Under the pieces are notes generated by a model. It saw only the letters and a program-made list of their open reading frames with translations. It was not told where the DNA came from and did not search any database. Shown here piece by piece: positions 22,567 through 33,995 of a stretch of DNA of 64,000 nt (position 1 is its first letter; the number at the start of each line of letters is the position of its first letter). Made by a program: the position numbers and the translations under genes. The DNA is from Bemisia tabaci (Eukaryota > Arthropoda > Insecta > Hemiptera > Aleyrodidae), in NCBI RefSeq assembly GCF_918797505.1, contig NC_092793.1, forward strand, positions 744,001 to 808,000. Reading direction: 5' to 3'.

Positions 22567-23055
22567 GTAAGTGTAAATTTTTAAATTTTGGTTTGTCAGC
22601 TTCATTTTGCATCTTTAAGCAGATTAGGCATTTTACCGGAGGCAGGTTGTTAGCCTCATCTCTGGAACCTCCTCTTTAGCCGAGGCTCGGAATCAGTAGC
22701 ACTACCTGGAAGATAGTACAGGCTAATACTTGTAGGAGCGTGTTGATCAAATAGGCAAATGAAGACCTGAGAAAATGTGTAAGACTGGACAACCTTTAGG
22801 GAAAAGAATACTTTGACTACAGCCCAAGAGATGAGCATGAAGCTGGCTTTCTTCTCCCATTGATACATGAATGTTTTTATCGCTATTTTGTTTTTATTTG
22901 CTTGACGAGTCTTTTAAATTTGTTGATGATTGTACTTCCGTCAACAGGAAGGGAAGGGACATAAAAGGCAGGGGAATAAGAAGCATAAATGATAAAAATA
23001 AAGGAGAAAGTAAAATCAAGAGATATATGTAGAAGTAAATAAAAGAGAAAAAAAG
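22567..23055. other. Utp4 intron, purine-rich toward its right end
   Basis: 22620-22860 is GC-richer without a recognised gene. From about 22945 it becomes A/G-rich (GGAAGGGAAGGG, AAAGAGAAAAAAAGA), matching the purine-rich tract resumed at 27268. The LINE between them appears to have landed in that tract. Confidence 0.5.
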
Positions 23056-23337
23056 ATTTTTTTTTTTTTTTTATTTGTACAAGAGTTATAATATGTACAG
23101 AATGTTTTTAGATGTAAGATACATCTTTAAAAAACTTGGGTTCAACTTATAAGATAAACTTATACTAGTTACATAAAAAGAAACACAACCTCTGAAAAAT
23201 GAGGAGGGAAAAATGAAACAATTTTGCTTCAAAGTAAAAATGTCTTTTTGCTTTGACTTGGAATGCGGATGACCGAACCCGGTCAAAAACCCTAGAACCC
23301 CTGCTTGCGTTCGAAAAGCACAAGGAGGCCCATCAGT

Positions 23338-24083
23338 TTAAAAGAAGGATAATTTTGAGAACCCCTGAATTCCAAGCTCGTGGGGTTTGTGACGTTTTAA
23401 TCTTCGGGTGCATTGATCCTTTTCCAGAAGCGCAAGCGCTTCTGGGTTGGGATGCCTATGCAGCCTAGTTTCGTAAGAGTTATACATTTTTGTTATGTAG
23501 TCCTCTACAGAATCAATGTTGAGGTCGGTGCGAATATCCGCGTTCCTCTCATACCATCTTGCTTTTGAAATGCTTTGTAATATTTTCATTTGTATGACTT
23601 CTATCTTTTTTAAATTTGACTTCCCTGCACAGCCCCACAACTGGCAGCCATAACTCCAAACCGGCCTCAACATTGACTTGTAGAGGAGCAGTTTGGTTTC
23701 TAGAGATAACTTGGATTTGCGGCCAATCAGCCACTGCATATCATGAAATTTAAGTCTTAATTGCTCGACTTTTTTCTTTATGTGCGCACCCCACTTGAGC
23801 CTGGAATCCAGGTGGAGGCCGAGATATCGGGCGACTGTGTCGCGAGGGATTTCAGAGTTTCCTAAGTGAAGAGGAATATGAGTAAATGGCCTGTTGGTAA
23901 ATACAATTTCTACCGATTTAGACGCATTTAATTTGGTCTTATCTTTGTTTGTCCATTTATTAATCCTGTTTAGGTGGGATTGAGCGTTAAAACGTCCCTC
24001 CCTGTAGCTTTTCGACGCTGCTAACACAAGCGTATCATCGGCATAAACTCCCAGTTTCCCCCCTCTCCCAGACTGCGGAATGT
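23338..24083 (-). pseudogene. LINE ORF2, RT catalytic end and C-terminal domain
   Basis: In the frame after the 24108 shift, translation reads LLYSLFTIDIP...GVYADDTLVLAA, with YADD as the RT catalytic box. It then runs KWTNKDKTKLNASKSVEIVF, YLGLHLDSRLKWGAH (thumb) and a C-terminal helical region with WSYGCQLWGCA, typical of Jockey ORF2. The stop at about 23338 is followed by a short 3' UTR. Confidence 0.85.
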
Positions 24084-25515
24084 CTATGGTGAAAAGGGAA
24101 TAGAGAAGGGGGAAAGGCAGGAACCCTGTGGAACTCCTGCCCTTATAGGTCTGAAACCCGAGGTAGTATTTTCATACCTAACTCGGAATCGTCTACCCTT
24201 GAGAAAGGATGACAAGAGCTCCACATGGTTACATGGGAGCATTTTATAAAGCTTTTCGATGAGACGCTCGTGCCAGACGCGATCAAATGCCTGTGCTACG
24301 TCCAGAAAAACAGCCACGCAGTATTCTCCCCTCTCGTGAGAATCCTCTATAAATTTAGTAATACGGTGTAGTTGGTCCACCGTAGAATGTTTTGCACGGA
24401 AACCAAATTGTGCATCTATAATTAAATTTTGTTTAGAGACAATTTCGTTCAATCTTTTTATATAGAGCTTCTCAAATAATTTGCCTATTACTGGCAGCAA
24501 AGAGATAGGTCTATAAGATGAGGCTTCAGTGGGGGACTTATTTGGCTTTAAAAGGACAAAAATTTCAGCCATTTTCCATTGTGATGGGATGTATTTGAAA
24601 CGAATTACTGCATTAAACAACACCGTTAGTTTCATTATTGCCTTTTTAGGCAAATTTTTAAGAATGAGACCAGAGATCTTATCAAAACCCGGTGCTTTTT
24701 TTGCTTTAATTTTCCCTTTGATTTCCTTCAGGATTTCCAATGGGGAGATAGATTTAATTTTTACCGGTGGAATTTTTCTGACCCTACAGGGTTTCAATGT
24801 GGATATTTCCCCCTGTTCCGACTCCGGGTCAGAGCTACTGGCGGGAGCATCAGAGTCTGTTTGAACTTCCAGATCATCATGAGGCTGGAAAGCTGCCTCA
24901 AAATGATCCGCAAGAATTTCTGCCTTCTCAACATCTGTATTTGCCCAAGTTTTATCAGGCTTGCTGATCGGAAATTTTAATTGTTTTGGTTTTTTAAGAT
25001 ATTTAGTGGCTGCCCTTAAAGAGTAATTCTTATCGGCAGTTGGGGAAAGAAAATTAATGAATTTTTCGAATTCAAAATTAAGATATTCTTGTATTCTTTT
25101 TTTAACTATGGCGTTTAATCTATTGTAATTAGTGTTATCTTCAGGGAAATGAGAGTTTGATGAAATCCTTTTTGCTTTCCGTTTAAGACGGATAAGTTTA
25201 AGTAGATTTTTAGGTATTGCATAGGGTTTAATGTTTGTTGAGGCAACTGGGATGTTAGGAGTGGCACATACTCTGATATTCTCCACCAATAATTCTGTCT
25301 CTCTATCGATATCTGCTGGAGAGAGGACTTGAACACTATTATCTATGACTTTTTCAAGATCTTGTCTGAATTTATCCCAGTTTGTTCTTTTTGAACATAA
25401 TGCTGGGGGTCGATTTTCAAGAATAGGATTGGTAAAAGTTTCTAAAATGACTTTAGCATGACCTTTTTCATTTGACATAAGTGTGTCACATGAAGTTTGA
25501 TCGATTAGATTACTT
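24084..25515 (-). pseudogene. LINE ORF2, central part with RT fingers and palm
   Basis: Contains APGFDKI, YRPISLLPVIGKLFEKL, QFGFRAKHSTVDQL, FLDVAQAFDRVWH (RT box A aspartate) and GVPQGSCLSP (box B). The frame then runs to a stop because one C is missing from the CCCC run at about 24108; restoring it would give SPLLYSLF. The upstream linkage to the endonuclease is also shifted, at an A-rich site near 25515. Confidence 0.88.
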
Positions 25516-26240
25516 AATATTTTTAAAAATAAAAAAGTCTATTAGATCAGGTTGGTGGCTTGGATTAGTGGGAAAATTTGTCGGGTTTCCGGGGGATATA
25601 AAATTCCCGCCAACCAAATTAACTGCTTCTAGAAGTGATACGCCTTTAGGGTTGTCTATCCTGGATCCCCATCGAGGATTTTTAGCGTTCCAATCCCCAC
25701 CGATCAGATACTTCGGGCCTAATTCCTCCAAAAACTCAGTGTATTCCTCAGTTGAGAGGATGTTACGGGGTGGAGTGTATATTGAGGCTATGTTGAAAGA
25801 GTCTAATTCAGTTTGCACGTTTACGATTACAACACATCTTGAACTTGAAAAGCATTTGTCTCTATCAACTTGATGAGATTGTGAGTAATGTTTTCTTTAA
25901 TTATAATGGAAGACCCACCTCTGTGCTTATTTGCTGGATGAAATGAGCTAAACATTTTATATCCAGCAAAATACCTTTCATAATCGGTCCTGGTGAACCA
26001 GGTTTCTGATAATAGGGCTATGTCCACATTGAAATCCCTTAGTGTGACATTGAATTCTTCGGCCTTAACCCGGGTCAGTCCTCCGCAATTCAATGCCGTA
26101 ATGTTTAATGACTTGCAATTTGTCTTTGCTCGTAGCTCTTTAACATCATCGAAATTGATTTCTGGATAATTTTCCTGTTGAGACATTAAGAAATTCGGAT
26201 TAGTCAATGAATCACAATTCAATTTAAAAAAGTCATTCAT
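25510..26240 (-). pseudogene. LINE ORF2, APE-type endonuclease domain
   Basis: Starts with an ATG 9 bp beyond the ORF1 stop. Catalytic-type motifs are LNCGG (Asn), SETW (Glu), GGDWNAKNPRWGS (Asp and Asn) and PDLIDFF. A frameshift near 25845 splits the domain between ...IIIKENITHN... and NVQTELDSFNIASIYTPP. Confidence 0.85.
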
Positions 26241-26248
26241 TTCTTTAT

Positions 26249-27267
26249 TTATCTTTTCTGGCTAGCTTCAAGTTTACTCACTTTCTCGGTGAGAACTCTG
26301 AGCTGAGCATTCAAAGTTTCTATTGTTTGTAATAAGACACCGATCAGAGCGGCGGAACTGTCTCCTGCGCCCTGTGTTGCCGGAGTAGCTGTATTGCCTG
26401 ATAATGCTTGAGCAAAAGTCCCATCTAATTTCTTTAGAGGAACATGAGTTGGAATATTTTTCCCTAATTTCGGAAAACTTTCTTGATCAGGGGAGTTTTT
26501 CTTAGCTTGGAGTTGCTTTTTTCGTGCAATTTGAAATTCTTTCGCGAAGGGACATCCGCGATAACTTGCGGGATGACCGATCGCGCCATAATTTACGCAT
26601 TTTGGATTTAAGATCCGACCTTTAAAAGGACACTCAGGAGATAAATGTTTGCCTGCGCATTTGACACACCGTGGATTTTTTCTGCAAAAGTTGTGAGTAT
26701 GCGAAAAACACTGACATCTTCGGCACTGTGGAACTATCTTATTATCTATCTTCATTGGCTCTATTTTAACAATAGTATGAGCAATTGCTTTGATCTTATA
26801 GATGTTTTCTATTGATTCTGAATGGTCAAAATCAAGTTGATGAACTGGTATTTTTATGAGTTCGAATTCCTTGTTAGGTTTAGCATTTGTGGTTTGATTT
26901 TCAGATGTTGTTACCAAAGGGGTAGTTTGAAGGGGGATAGTAGATTGAGAATCATCAGTATCCATAGTCATAGTTGTTTTTTCATTTTTTTTCTGTTGTT
27001 TCTCTACTATTTTTCTCATGCAAACGGCTGATTTAATTTTGAAATTTTTTGAAAGGAGATCCGAGACAATTTCATCTTCAGGTATGGAGGGGGGGAGACC
27101 TTTGCATACAACTTTGATGTTCCGAGTGTTTTTATTGGAGTGAGAATACCATTGTACTTCTCTTTCGTTTAGTTTTTCAGAGATTTTTCTGAAAGTTTCG
27201 TCGTTAGAGGGATTTACCTTCCAGGTTTCACTACCTAAAAATTTTAAAACATACTCTTCTTTATCAG
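26249..27267 (-). pseudogene. LINE ORF1 (gag-like, three zinc knuckles), 5'-truncated
   Basis: An intact frame from the element's truncation point (about 27267) to the stop at 26249. The N-terminal part (KVVCKGLPPSIPEDEIVSDL) is the RRM-like fold common in Jockey ORF1. It is followed by a Thr/Ser-rich linker and three knuckles: CRRCQCFSHTHNFC, CVKCAGKHLSPEC, and CVNYGAIGHPASYRGC, where the second cysteine is replaced by Tyr. A C-terminal heptad-like segment (LLQTIETLNAQLRVLTEKV) may be a coiled coil. The ORF1 product would bind the retrotransposon RNA. Confidence 0.85.
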
Positions 27268-27530
27268 ACAGAAAAAAAAAGAAAAAAGAAAAAAAAAGAT
27301 AAAAAGAGGAAGGAAATGAAAAAAGGAAAAAGAAGTAAGAAGTTAATTCAAAAAGAAAAATGAAAGGAAAGGAAATTGAAACTTAATAAAATGCATTAGG
27401 CTAATAGAGAAAATTAGGAGAATAAAGAGAGAGAGAGAAAAGAAAAATTCAGAAAGAAGTACAGGGAATCAAAGATAAAATAAAAAGGAGGAAAATAAAG
27501 GAGAAAGAAAAAAGAGGGGAAATCAAAGAA
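27268..27530 (+). repeat. Purine-rich low-complexity tract
   Basis: Nearly all A/G (AAAAAAGAAAAAAGAAAAAA, GAGAGAGAGAAAAGAAAAA). It is continuous in composition with 22945-23055 on the other side of the LINE. Confidence 0.85.
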
Positions 27531-27639
27531 ACATATTATCAGTGAGGTGAATGACCAGTAAGATGGAAAGTAAACACATAGTTAAAAATGTAATATAATT
27601 TTGAGGAGGTACTTAAGCGCAGATGGGCTAACAATAGAG

Positions 27640-29545
27640 GGCCAGACAAACGTTTAAAGTGAAGCTTCAAAGTGATGGCTGTTTAGTCAAAGTAGAGTGC
27701 TGCCGTGCTAAGGAAGAACGCCGTATGAACCATCAGATTCAAACTGAGATATTTACGTTCAAAGTCTACAGCATGCCTCTCTGCGAGATTTGCGAATTTT
27801 AAGTTTTCGTTTTCTCCTATTGACAGCTTGATCCCTTGGCTGTTCATTAGCGCTTGGATCATTTAAAAGAAGATAATGACTTCCTGGAAAATCACGAAAG
27901 AATGAGGGTATGTCGGACTCACGGCAAAATGCCCATGCAGGCAGGGTCCTTTCACTGTGCCGATTTTGCCGTGTGTCCAATGTCCATCCTCCTAGTGCCA
28001 AGGACATGTTTCTAATGCTGCCGGCTGCGGCATAGGGATTTCTCCTCTTTTGTTTCTGTGAGGTTTATTTTTGCAGAAATCATTTTACCTATAACCAAGA
28101 TCATTAACCGTCCGTGTTTTTAAGGTGTAGAGCTATTTTAAAAATTGAAATAAAAATTAAAAAGGAAAGTTAATGTGAAAGTAACTGCAACTGAATCAGA
28201 AGCTTCATATTTTTCTGTTTTATTTGTATGTTTCTTATTTGAATAAGGGGAATGTTAAATTGAAAGTTGGCCTTAAATGAAGAAAGTAAGTTCTGCGCGA
28301 AAAAAAAAAATGTTCGTGGTTAGTAGTTTCCTGATTTTAGGGAAAAAAATCCTTTCTTTCCCTTTGCAACCTTTGTTTTTCTCCCTTGTTTCACTTTTTA
28401 CCTCGAGGACTATTCTGCATTCATCAAATTATTTTTTTCATTACGAGGCCAGCTTTTGAAATTACTCAATTTACTTACTCATGAAATCTAAACTTCAAAA
28501 ATATAAAAGGAAAATTCAACGTAAGAACTTGTTTAAAAAAGTATTTAGGTATACAATTTTCTACTGACAATGTGGAGAAAGATCGTCGAATATAATTGAC
28601 GGTTTCAAAATGCCGAGAATTTACGCAAATTTAGTGGACAATATGATGTCCTTTTTAGGATTGAGTAAGATAAGCAGCGGAACCAATCCAATTAATAAAA
28701 TTACGAACTTAACTAAAACAACATAGCTCGTTTGTATCGGCGTTTGAATTCTCCCTTTCTCATTTTGTTTATACATAAATAAAGGAGGAAAAAAAAACAT
28801 GAAGAATTGACCATAAAAAAAAAATAATTGTTCAAGGTCTCATTAATCGTCTTCAAACGTAAAATAATATACTGTAAAAATTTCATGGCAAAATCTTAGT
28901 TTCTAATTCTTAAAAGAACAAGGTAGAACTTGCACCCAGAAACATTTCGAACAAAAATGATAACGAAAGGAGAATGCGTATCTATCCGAAAACGAATCAC
29001 ATGCTACCAGCAGATGACAAACAGCATAAGTGATCACAGTTACTCAGAGCATGCATAACTGGAACCCTGAAATCGGATGATAGGGTTGGTGGTAGGGGTG
29101 ATCAACGGCCCAACATCGCCGTGAGTCCGGGAATTGGCGAGGGCTGCACAGGGCGAGTGCCGGATGTCCGCAAAGCATGGGGAAAAACGCCGTGAGTGCT
29201 ACCCGCGTCCCGAGTTTCCTATACATATGGCAATCTATCGTTGTAACCTCGCCTCTATGCGGGACATACGGCAGGTACCTCCCTCCATATCTCTGAAACC
29301 AATGAAGATACGCCTTTGCTGACTTCACCATTGAACAGAGCATGCTTCACTTAGTCTAATTTCATATCAAACTCAAAAAAATTTTTTTGGTTCATACAGC
29401 GTTCTTCCTTAGTACGGCAGAGTGGCCGCTCTTCCGTGCAGATAATTGATGGCAACACTTAGCTAAAACAAGATCATTTATTTTTTTATTATTTATTTTT
29501 TTGTTCCTCACTTGGCTAAACAGACGTCACTTCAAAGCTTCACTT
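27640..29545. mobile_element. ~1.9-kb element with inverted ends
   Basis: 27650-27740 (AAAGTGAAGCTTCAAAGTGA ... CTAAGGAAGAACGCCGTATG) is matched in inverse by 29395-29550 (CATACAGCGTTCTTCCTTAG ... TCACTTCAAAGCTTCACTTT). The interior (about 27760-29390) is AT-rich apart from a GC-rich patch at 29090-29270. It has no recognised transposase, only short uninformative frames. This looks like a non-autonomous DNA element. The exact outer borders and target duplication were not resolved. Confidence 0.55.
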
Positions 29546-29978
29546 TGAATGTGTGTTCCCCCCTTATGTATTAAAAAGGCGTAAAGCGATGGAAAAGCTT
29601 GCGAGGAAGTCGCATAATTGGGAGATTGAACGCAATCGAGGCACGCGACACAAAACACACGGTGACGGTGCTGTGACGTAGAGTGACCCAATTCAACCTG
29701 TTCAGCGTAGTTCGCATGAACAACCTCGTATCTCCAATGCATTACTGTAGGGAGAAGCAACTTTTCTCTCTTGGAAGCATCCTCGACAACTTTTCATAGA
29801 CTTTATATTGTTTTCTATTCCTTTCGACCGTACTGAGGTGTTTACCAAGTTAAAAGAAAATCGCTTTGGCCAATTTTTTTCTAGGGGGTAGAGTGAGTCG
29901 GTACGGCAGCTTTATATATAGTTATAATTCTTCATACAAGCATCAAAAAGGATCTTCAGCCAAAATATAATATAGGAG
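29546..29978. other. Utp4 intron, nothing recognised
   Basis: A moderately GC-rich patch near 29600-29750 has a short minus-strand frame without motifs. No repeat copy was identified. Confidence 0.45.
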
Positions 29979-30757
29979 CAGGGCTGTGGAAATATTCGCT
30001 TCGTTTGACTCGCGCACTCTTCGCAAATTGCGAATATTCGCGCTGTCGCGAATAGTGAATTTTCGAACCACTATTTTCAAATATTCGCAATTATTCGTGT
30101 CGTCAAAAATAACGAATTTCCGAATTTCGCAATCATGAATCGTTGCGAGGACCTGCGCAAGGCTTCCATCCAAGACATCGTGAACGGCGGAATTCCATTG
30201 ATCTTTACCGACTTTGCTGACTTAACAAACAACGCTAGCGATTGCGATCGGCCCGCGTTTCTTGGTTGCTCCAAGAGTACTGCACATTGAAAGTTAAATA
30301 ACCGAGACGGAAAGAGGGGAAAGTTCTCAAACACTTTTTTTATTAACACCGAAAAAAATGAAATACTTAAAATGCGTCTGGTGATCTTTAGATACTAGCT
30401 TAACTGCCCGCACAGTTACCTTCAAATCCTTGGAATGCATACATTACTGCAGAAACAGTCAAGCCGGCATCCAGGGATCTTTAAACACATTCTTAACAGC
30501 CTATGTTACTGTCATAGCACTTCATCGTTTTCTGTGCAGGTGTATGAGCAAATGGAAAATTCTTAAAAAAATTAATCACACTTATTTGTCGACTTTTGTA
30601 ATATTTGCAAATTTTCGCACTTAAGAAGTTATTTTAAATTAATTTTTTTACTATTCTTAGTTGTGAAAAATTGACTTAAATTTTTCGCTATTCGTGAATA
30701 ATTAGCAAAATTATTTGCTATTCCCTTCGTTTGAAAAATTCACTATTCGCACTGGCC
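29979..30757. mobile_element. hAT-type MITE related to 17141-17979
   Basis: It starts CAGGGCTGTGGAAATATTCGC and ends near TTCGCACTGGCCTA. It shares with 17141-17979 the GCGAATATTCGC words near one end and TTATTTGCTATT...CTTCGTTTG near the other, in mixed orientation typical of palindromic subterminal repeats. Flanks share ATAGGA (ATAGGAG left, ATAGGAA right), compatible with an imperfect 8-bp hAT duplication. No transposase. Confidence 0.6.
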
Positions 30758-31079
30758 TAATAGGAAACATTGAGAAGCAAAATTATTTTCAACAAAATAG
30801 GAGGATAGAGGGATAACAGGCCAACTCGAATAATTCACACTACAACTCTAGCAACTACATTTTCCCCACACTCTAGGTCTTCTGTGGATTATTCTTATTT
30901 TGTCATGAATTATAATTTATCGCTAACTTCATATCTTTTCATTGCAGATTTTTTTTGCTAACATAACGTTTACATATAAGGTGAAAATTTATTGACTTTG
31001 TGTTCTTTTTATTCCTGCAAAGTCCACACATTAACTTCTCCAGTATAATGAAAATTAATCTTTGGCTAATTATTTTCAG

Positions 31080-31272
31080 AATGGTGAAAAATGTTCTTTG
31101 AAGAAATTGGAAAACCTTCCTGAGCAGTGCATAGCATCTTCTTGCATGAATTTTGGATTTAATAGTAAATCGTTAGTTCTGGCCACTCTTGACGGATGCA
31201 TAGTACATATGCAGATCAAAGGAAAGGAAAATAATTTCATCGTTTCAAATGTCTTCAAAACTCGTGATGAAG
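31080..31272 (+). CDS. Utp4: Utp4 exon (NGEKCSLKKL ... VFKTRDE)
   Basis: Acceptor ATTTTCAG, donor AAG|GTATGC. It enters in phase 0 and leaves after one base. It encodes LEQ-like LENLPEQCIASSCMNFGF, then SLVLATLDGCIVHMQI, a WD40-like strand pair corresponding to the 'loss of C-terminal propeller blade' region of cirhin. It lies between the SPDG exon and the CDGKY exon, as the family order requires. Confidence 0.87.
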
Positions 31273-31781
31273 GTATGCTTTTATTTTTCTGGAATTTCCG
31301 TACAGTAAAATTTCTGAAAGCGGGTACTCCTCTACTTGGGACATTTTTAGGTTCCAAGGAATTTCCTTTACCTTTGCGTGTATTTTTATCTTTGATTAGC
31401 GGATCCTCTTATGACCTGATAGGCTGATACGATCAGTGCAAACAGGCTGATGTTGGGCGAATTACCTCTTATGTGGATGTTTGTTTCAAGCATCCTTGGT
31501 GCATTCGAAATCTCGTGCTAACTCTGAGCCTGTGCTTGAAGGTGTGAGGAGGGTGGTGGTTCGGTGGTTATTGATGTAGATGTGAGGATGAATTCGTGGT
31601 TTTATTACTGTTCTAACGTATTTTCATCAAAGATTGTTTAATGGGTGCGGAGCAAGGATTACGTTTCATTTAGCCACAGCTTATTTAGCCAGTCTGATCC
31701 TTCTCTGTAGCTTTACGCCGTGTTTGTCTCAGTGCTGTAAAACTAAATAAATTCTGTTTCGGAATTAGATCATTATCATTA
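31273..31781. other. Utp4 intron, nothing recognised
   Basis: 31640-31720 contains ACGTTTCATTTAGCCACAGC, resembling the arms of the element at 33212-34385 (TTTCATTTAGTCACACAGC). It is otherwise featureless. Confidence 0.4.
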
Positions 31782-32565
31782 TCATATATATATAAGCTCC
31801 GAGACCTCCTAAATTTGTGTACCTGGTAACGCTTAGTTCCAGCGTTTTACCGGCCGATTTTCATGATTTTTGCGGCTATTGACAGGCCATTGTCTCTGGA
31901 TAAACCCGCTTTATTTAGATTTTGAAAATGTGACCTAGGTTTTTTTATATTGCATGGTAAAGTTGCGAATTTTCCCATTTAAACAATGTAATTTTTTTTT
32001 TTTTTTGTCATAGTTTGTTTGAGCGTCCTACAGGGCCGATTTCCATAATTTTCGCGGTTATCGACAGGTCATGGTCCCTAGATGAGCCCGCTGTGATCAG
32101 AATTTGAAAATAGGACCCAGGTTTTTTTATATCAGAGGAAAACAGAAAGCTTAGAAAGGGGGGCAAAATTTGAAATTCCCGCCAATGAATAATGGCAGGA
32201 ATTTCAAATTTAGCGGAAAGTTCAAGTAAGCGGGAAATGTTGAATCATCGTTTGTTAGTAGAGAATGTGAATCAGAGGTATGCTCCTTTATTACAGACCA
32301 TCCAAAAGCGACGAAACGCTCTGTTCCGTTTCGTGTAAGTCTTGGCGTGAAGTTTGAAATAAATGCCGATTTTTTCATTCGATTCTTATTGGTCCAATTG
32401 CTCCCGGCCAGAGGGAGATTGGGTAAATGAGAGTCGGGTATGAAAATCTTTTTATTTTCTTTGGCCGTTCTTTTGTTGATGCTGGCCTAAGAGAATGCAA
32501 AGCGTCCTCTGGGGGTTGGGCCGCGTAGCGGCCAGGGGGCATAGCCCCCTCGTTACTCTATACAG
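31782..32565 (+). mobile_element. Helitron-like non-autonomous element
   Basis: It begins TCATATATATATAAGC, the TC plus AT-rich lead typical of Helitron 5' ends. It ends after two GC hairpins (GGCCGCGTAGCGGCC and AGGGGGCATAGCCCCCT) at 32520-32555. The hairpin is followed by CGTTACT rather than a canonical CTRR, and no target duplication is expected. Internally, 31895-31960 and 32060-32125 are direct copies (GACAGGxCATxGTCxCTxGAT). No Rep/helicase, so the call rests on end structure only. Confidence 0.5.
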
Positions 32566-32829
32566 GGTGATCCAAAAGTCCCTTCCACCCCCCCTAACTT
32601 TTTACCTACTTGAGGTAAAGATTTGAAACTTGGGGGATGTCCCCAGGTCAAATTGAGCTACTTTTTGACCTCTCTAAAATTTTCAGGGGGGCTCCCTTGG
32701 GGGGGGGGGGCGGTAACGGACCCCAACTTTTAATTTTCAAATCGGAAGACCCTCTTTGTGATAGCTCGTTCGAAAGAGCATAAAAAAAGAAAACTTTTCG
32801 CGCAAACCTGAAGTCAATATCTCAAACCG

Positions 32830-33180
32830 TTTCAAAATGGCGGCCGGTTAAAGTTCGAAATGGCCGAAAATTCACACCGGTTATACGTCGATGGATTTGC
32901 TTGAAAATCGGTATGTAGAGGTATTTTGACACGAGAAAAATGAATTTGACGTGAGATTCTTAAAAAAAAAACCGAAATTTCCAAAATGGCCGAAAATTGC
33001 CACCTCGGTTTATTGCTGATTGATTTGCCTGAAACTTGGAATTTAAGGGTATTTTGGCATAAGATTAACACATTTGAACTTAGATTTCTAAAAAAAAAAC
33101 AATTTTTTGTCATTTTGAACTTTAACCAGCAGCCATTTTAGAAATTTCGGTTTGTTTGAAAATCTAAGGTCAATTTCGTT
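32830..33180 (+). repeat. Diverged tandem repeats with AAAATGGCCG motif
   Basis: Copies start near 32833 and 32984, each AAAATGGCxG followed by CACC(G/T)CGGTT, a TGGATTTGC(C/T)TGAAA turn and GTATTTTGGCA. A partial third is near 33105. The same module occurs inside the hAT-type MITE at 17436-17615. Just upstream, at 32570, TACAGGGTGATCCAAAAGTCCC looks like a Tc1/mariner-type terminus, but no partner end was found. Confidence 0.55.
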
Positions 33181-33359
33181 TTTCTCGTGTCAAAATATAC
33201 CGCTAGATAAGAAATGTTGCATCTTGCCACAGATTCTAGGTGCTATGTGGCTAAACGAAACAAGAAAAATTAGTATGGCAAAGAGCAACAAATTATGTTG
33301 CAGTTAGCCACATGACCAGAGGACAAAACCGTGTATCTGCATTGTAGCGTTACCGAACC

Positions 33360-33412
33360 TAATCGAAACGAACTTGACCTAACATAACCTTACCTACTAA
33401 CATAACCTAACC
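33360..33412 (+). repeat. Degenerate CCTAA array (left part)
   Basis: Contains CCTAACATAACCTTACCTA and AACCTAACC. The unit is close to the insect telomeric repeat (TTAGG on the other strand) but is interspersed with variants every few units, so a true telomere is not implied. Confidence 0.75.
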
Positions 33413-33831
33413 TTTTTTTTTTTTTGAGTCCTCCCAGCCGCCGTACTGACGGGAGGCGCTTAATCTTATAGCTAGTCCACACTGCCTACGGGTCACAATT
33501 TTGGTTAATGGGATGACGACCTGTTACATCGTACCCCCCACGTGTTTTCGATTGTAACAGGCCCTAACTGCCAACCCCTTCACACAGGGCGGACAGTACA
33601 CACCGTTAACATTTCGTAGTAATATGACCATTCCGTTCATATTCATACTTCCATCCATGCATCCACTTAAGGGAAATAGGGAGCCTCCTTTATGGTTGAT
33701 TAACAAATTGAATGAAGAAGTAACGTAAGAGAAAAATATGAAATTAAAAATAAAAGCAATACAGTTGCACAGGAAAAAAATACAAAAGAAATGTACAAAA
33801 TTCGAAACAATGAAAACAATACGGGAGATAA
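33413..33831 (-). mobile_element. Retroelement 3' fragment with poly-A, inside the CCTAA array
   Basis: On the minus strand it ends GGGAGGACTC followed by 13 As and then GGTTAGG repeats. The 400-bp body is GC-richer and has a minus-strand frame ending in CPPCVKGLAVRACYNRKH (33524-33706). CCTAA-type sequence lies on both sides, so it inserted within the array. A LINE 3' end or a SINE would both fit; no RT motif is visible to decide. Confidence 0.5.
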
Positions 33832-33995
33832 CCTAACCTAACCTTACCTAACATAACCTAACCTAGCCTAACCTTACCGACCTAACATAACCTAACCTAA
33901 CCTTACCCAACTTAACCTAACCTTACCCAACTTAACCTAACCTTACCTAACCTAATATGACCTAAACCTAACCTTACCTAACATGACCTAACCTA
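33832..33995 (+). repeat. Degenerate CCTAA array (right part)
   Basis: About 160 bp of CCTAACC, CTTACC, CATAACC and related variants. The same repeat as 33360-33412, on the other side of the poly-A-tailed insertion. Confidence 0.8.

Larger units (their letters stand above)
23056..27267 (-). mobile_element. Jockey-like non-LTR retrotransposon, 5'-truncated
   Basis: Minus-strand order: partial ORF1 (gag with three zinc knuckles), ORF2 endonuclease, reverse transcriptase, C-terminal domain, then a poly-A tail (the T-run at 23056-23072 on the plus strand). ORF1 is open from the left boundary with no ATG, so the element lost its 5' UTR and ORF1 start. At least three single-base frameshifts break ORF2 (about 25845, 25515 and 24108), making this copy inactive. 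The two sides are both purine-rich, so the exact target duplication is ambiguous. The lineage call rests on the Jockey-type gag knuckles and APE endonuclease. Confidence 0.88.

Noticed and set aside
32570..32640. mariner terminus at TACAGGGTGATCCAAAAGT
   Set aside because: The motif resembles a Tc1/mariner end, but no inverted partner end was found nearby, so no element is called.
33360..33995. True telomere or chromosome end
   Set aside because: The CCTAA repeats are degenerate, short and flanked by ordinary intronic sequence and Utp4 exons on both sides.
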